Assembly (NCBI GenBank): GCA_022484695.1
Contig: JAKVKU010000003.1
Span: 124,001 to 188,000 of the forward strand
Direction: 5' to 3'
DNA from: Lactobacillus sp.
Lineage (GTDB): Bacteria > Bacillota > Bacilli > Lactobacillales > Lactobacillaceae
Length of the DNA: 64,000 nt
Shown here: piece by piece, positions 63,725-64,000 of the stretch
Numbering within the stretch: the first letter of the stretch is position 1
How the letters are laid out: the number at the start of each line of letters is the position of its first letter
Made by a program: the position numbers and the translations under genes
Notes under the pieces: generated by a model
What the model saw: only the letters and a program-made list of their open reading frames with translations
Databases searched by the model: none
Told to the model about the DNA's origin: nothing

Positions 63725-64000
63725 CTAGAGTGGTTTTTTATGAAAGAAACCAGGAATCTGATGGTCTGGACCCTCCAAGCCACCAGTTTGAAGTAATTCC
63801 TCCCGCAAAATGCGCCGAACATCATCATCGGTCAATTCGTGGTTGTCACTCTGAGTCGTGGTTACGAGCTTGGACTTACGTTTTTGTTCTTCAAAGGCAT
63901 ACTTGATACCAGCAATATTCATGCCATCTGCTAAATAATCCTTAATCTCCAACAGTCGATCAATGTCATTTAGTGAAAACATGCGTTGATTACCTTCGTT
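63725..64000 (-). CDS. glnR: nitrogen regulator GlnR (MerR family), C-terminal part
   Basis: The last 91 residues of a GlnR-type MerR regulator; the gene continues past the right edge. Visible are the end of the DNA-binding wing, NEGNQRMFSLNDIDRL, then a short linker with basic residues and a C-terminal tail ending HQIPGFFHKKPL, typical of GlnR, which senses feedback-inhibited glutamine synthetase through that tail. Its place immediately upstream of glnA (39 bases) fits autoregulation of the glnRA operon; the operator would lie outside the window. Confidence 0.92.
   Translation of the reverse strand, partial: NEGNQRMFSLNDIDRLLEIKDYLADGMNIAGIKYAFEEQKRKSKLVTTTQSDNHELTDDDVRRILREELLQTGGLEGPDHQIPGFFHKKPL

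Overview
The window is chromosomal DNA from a low-to-medium G+C Gram-positive bacterium, most probably a member of the Lactobacillaceae (order Lactobacillales). The support is the Firmicutes-type gene order, a full-length lactic-acid-bacterial X-prolyl dipeptidyl aminopeptidase (PepX), ribosomal protein L27 with a cleavable N-terminus next to its protease Prp, LexA divergent from YnzC, a GlnR-GlnA pair, and AGGAGG ribosome binding sites used freely with TTG starts. I do not assign genus or species.

From 1 to about 50,620 nearly everything is core housekeeping on the minus strand. In transcription order (right to left) the blocks are: rplU-prp-rpmA; pepP-like; yqhY-nusB; folD-xseA-xseB-ispA-tlyA; argR; recN and a PC4-like gene; gmk-rpoZ; coaBC-priA-fmt-rsmB-prpC-prkC; rsgA-rpe-thiN; yloU-fakA-recG-plsX-acpP; rnc-smc-ftsY-ylxM-ffh; rpsP-khpA; rimM-trmD; rplS; rpsB-tsf; pyrH-frr; uppS-cdsA-rseP-proS-polC. 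Many genes overlap by 1 to 23 bases, and most blocks end in a recognisable hairpin terminator. Only plsC, lexA and rpmB point the other way here. Ribosomal protein operons rpsB, rplS and rplU have long structured leaders; the last two resemble the known L19 and L21 leaders.

From about 50,700 to 57,260 the content turns accessory: a TetR regulator with a small unknown partner, a secreted protein with three S-layer-like repeats, a two-domain lipoprotein, a small membrane protein, then an island of small unknown genes. The island (about 53,925 to 57,220) lies between two near-identical hairpins in inverted orientation. It holds a leftward cassette of five short unknown ORFs (two of them paralogous) and a rightward pair: a glycine-zipper/SHOCT protein and an Ltp-type lipoprotein (a family that includes a phage superinfection-exclusion protein). 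The rightward pair share a duplicated leader with a conserved hairpin. The island abuts the 3' end of a tRNA-Arg(UCU) gene, as integrated elements often do, but I find no integrase and no second attachment-site copy.

From 57,290 on the chromosome returns to ordinary genes: tRNA-Arg, pepX, a UvrA-like ABC protein without full UvrA length, glnA and the 3' part of glnR.

Most interesting for follow-up are the duplicated leader and its two genes, the paralogous small-ORF cassette, the inverted hairpins bounding the island, and an apparent ATC start codon for rsmB.
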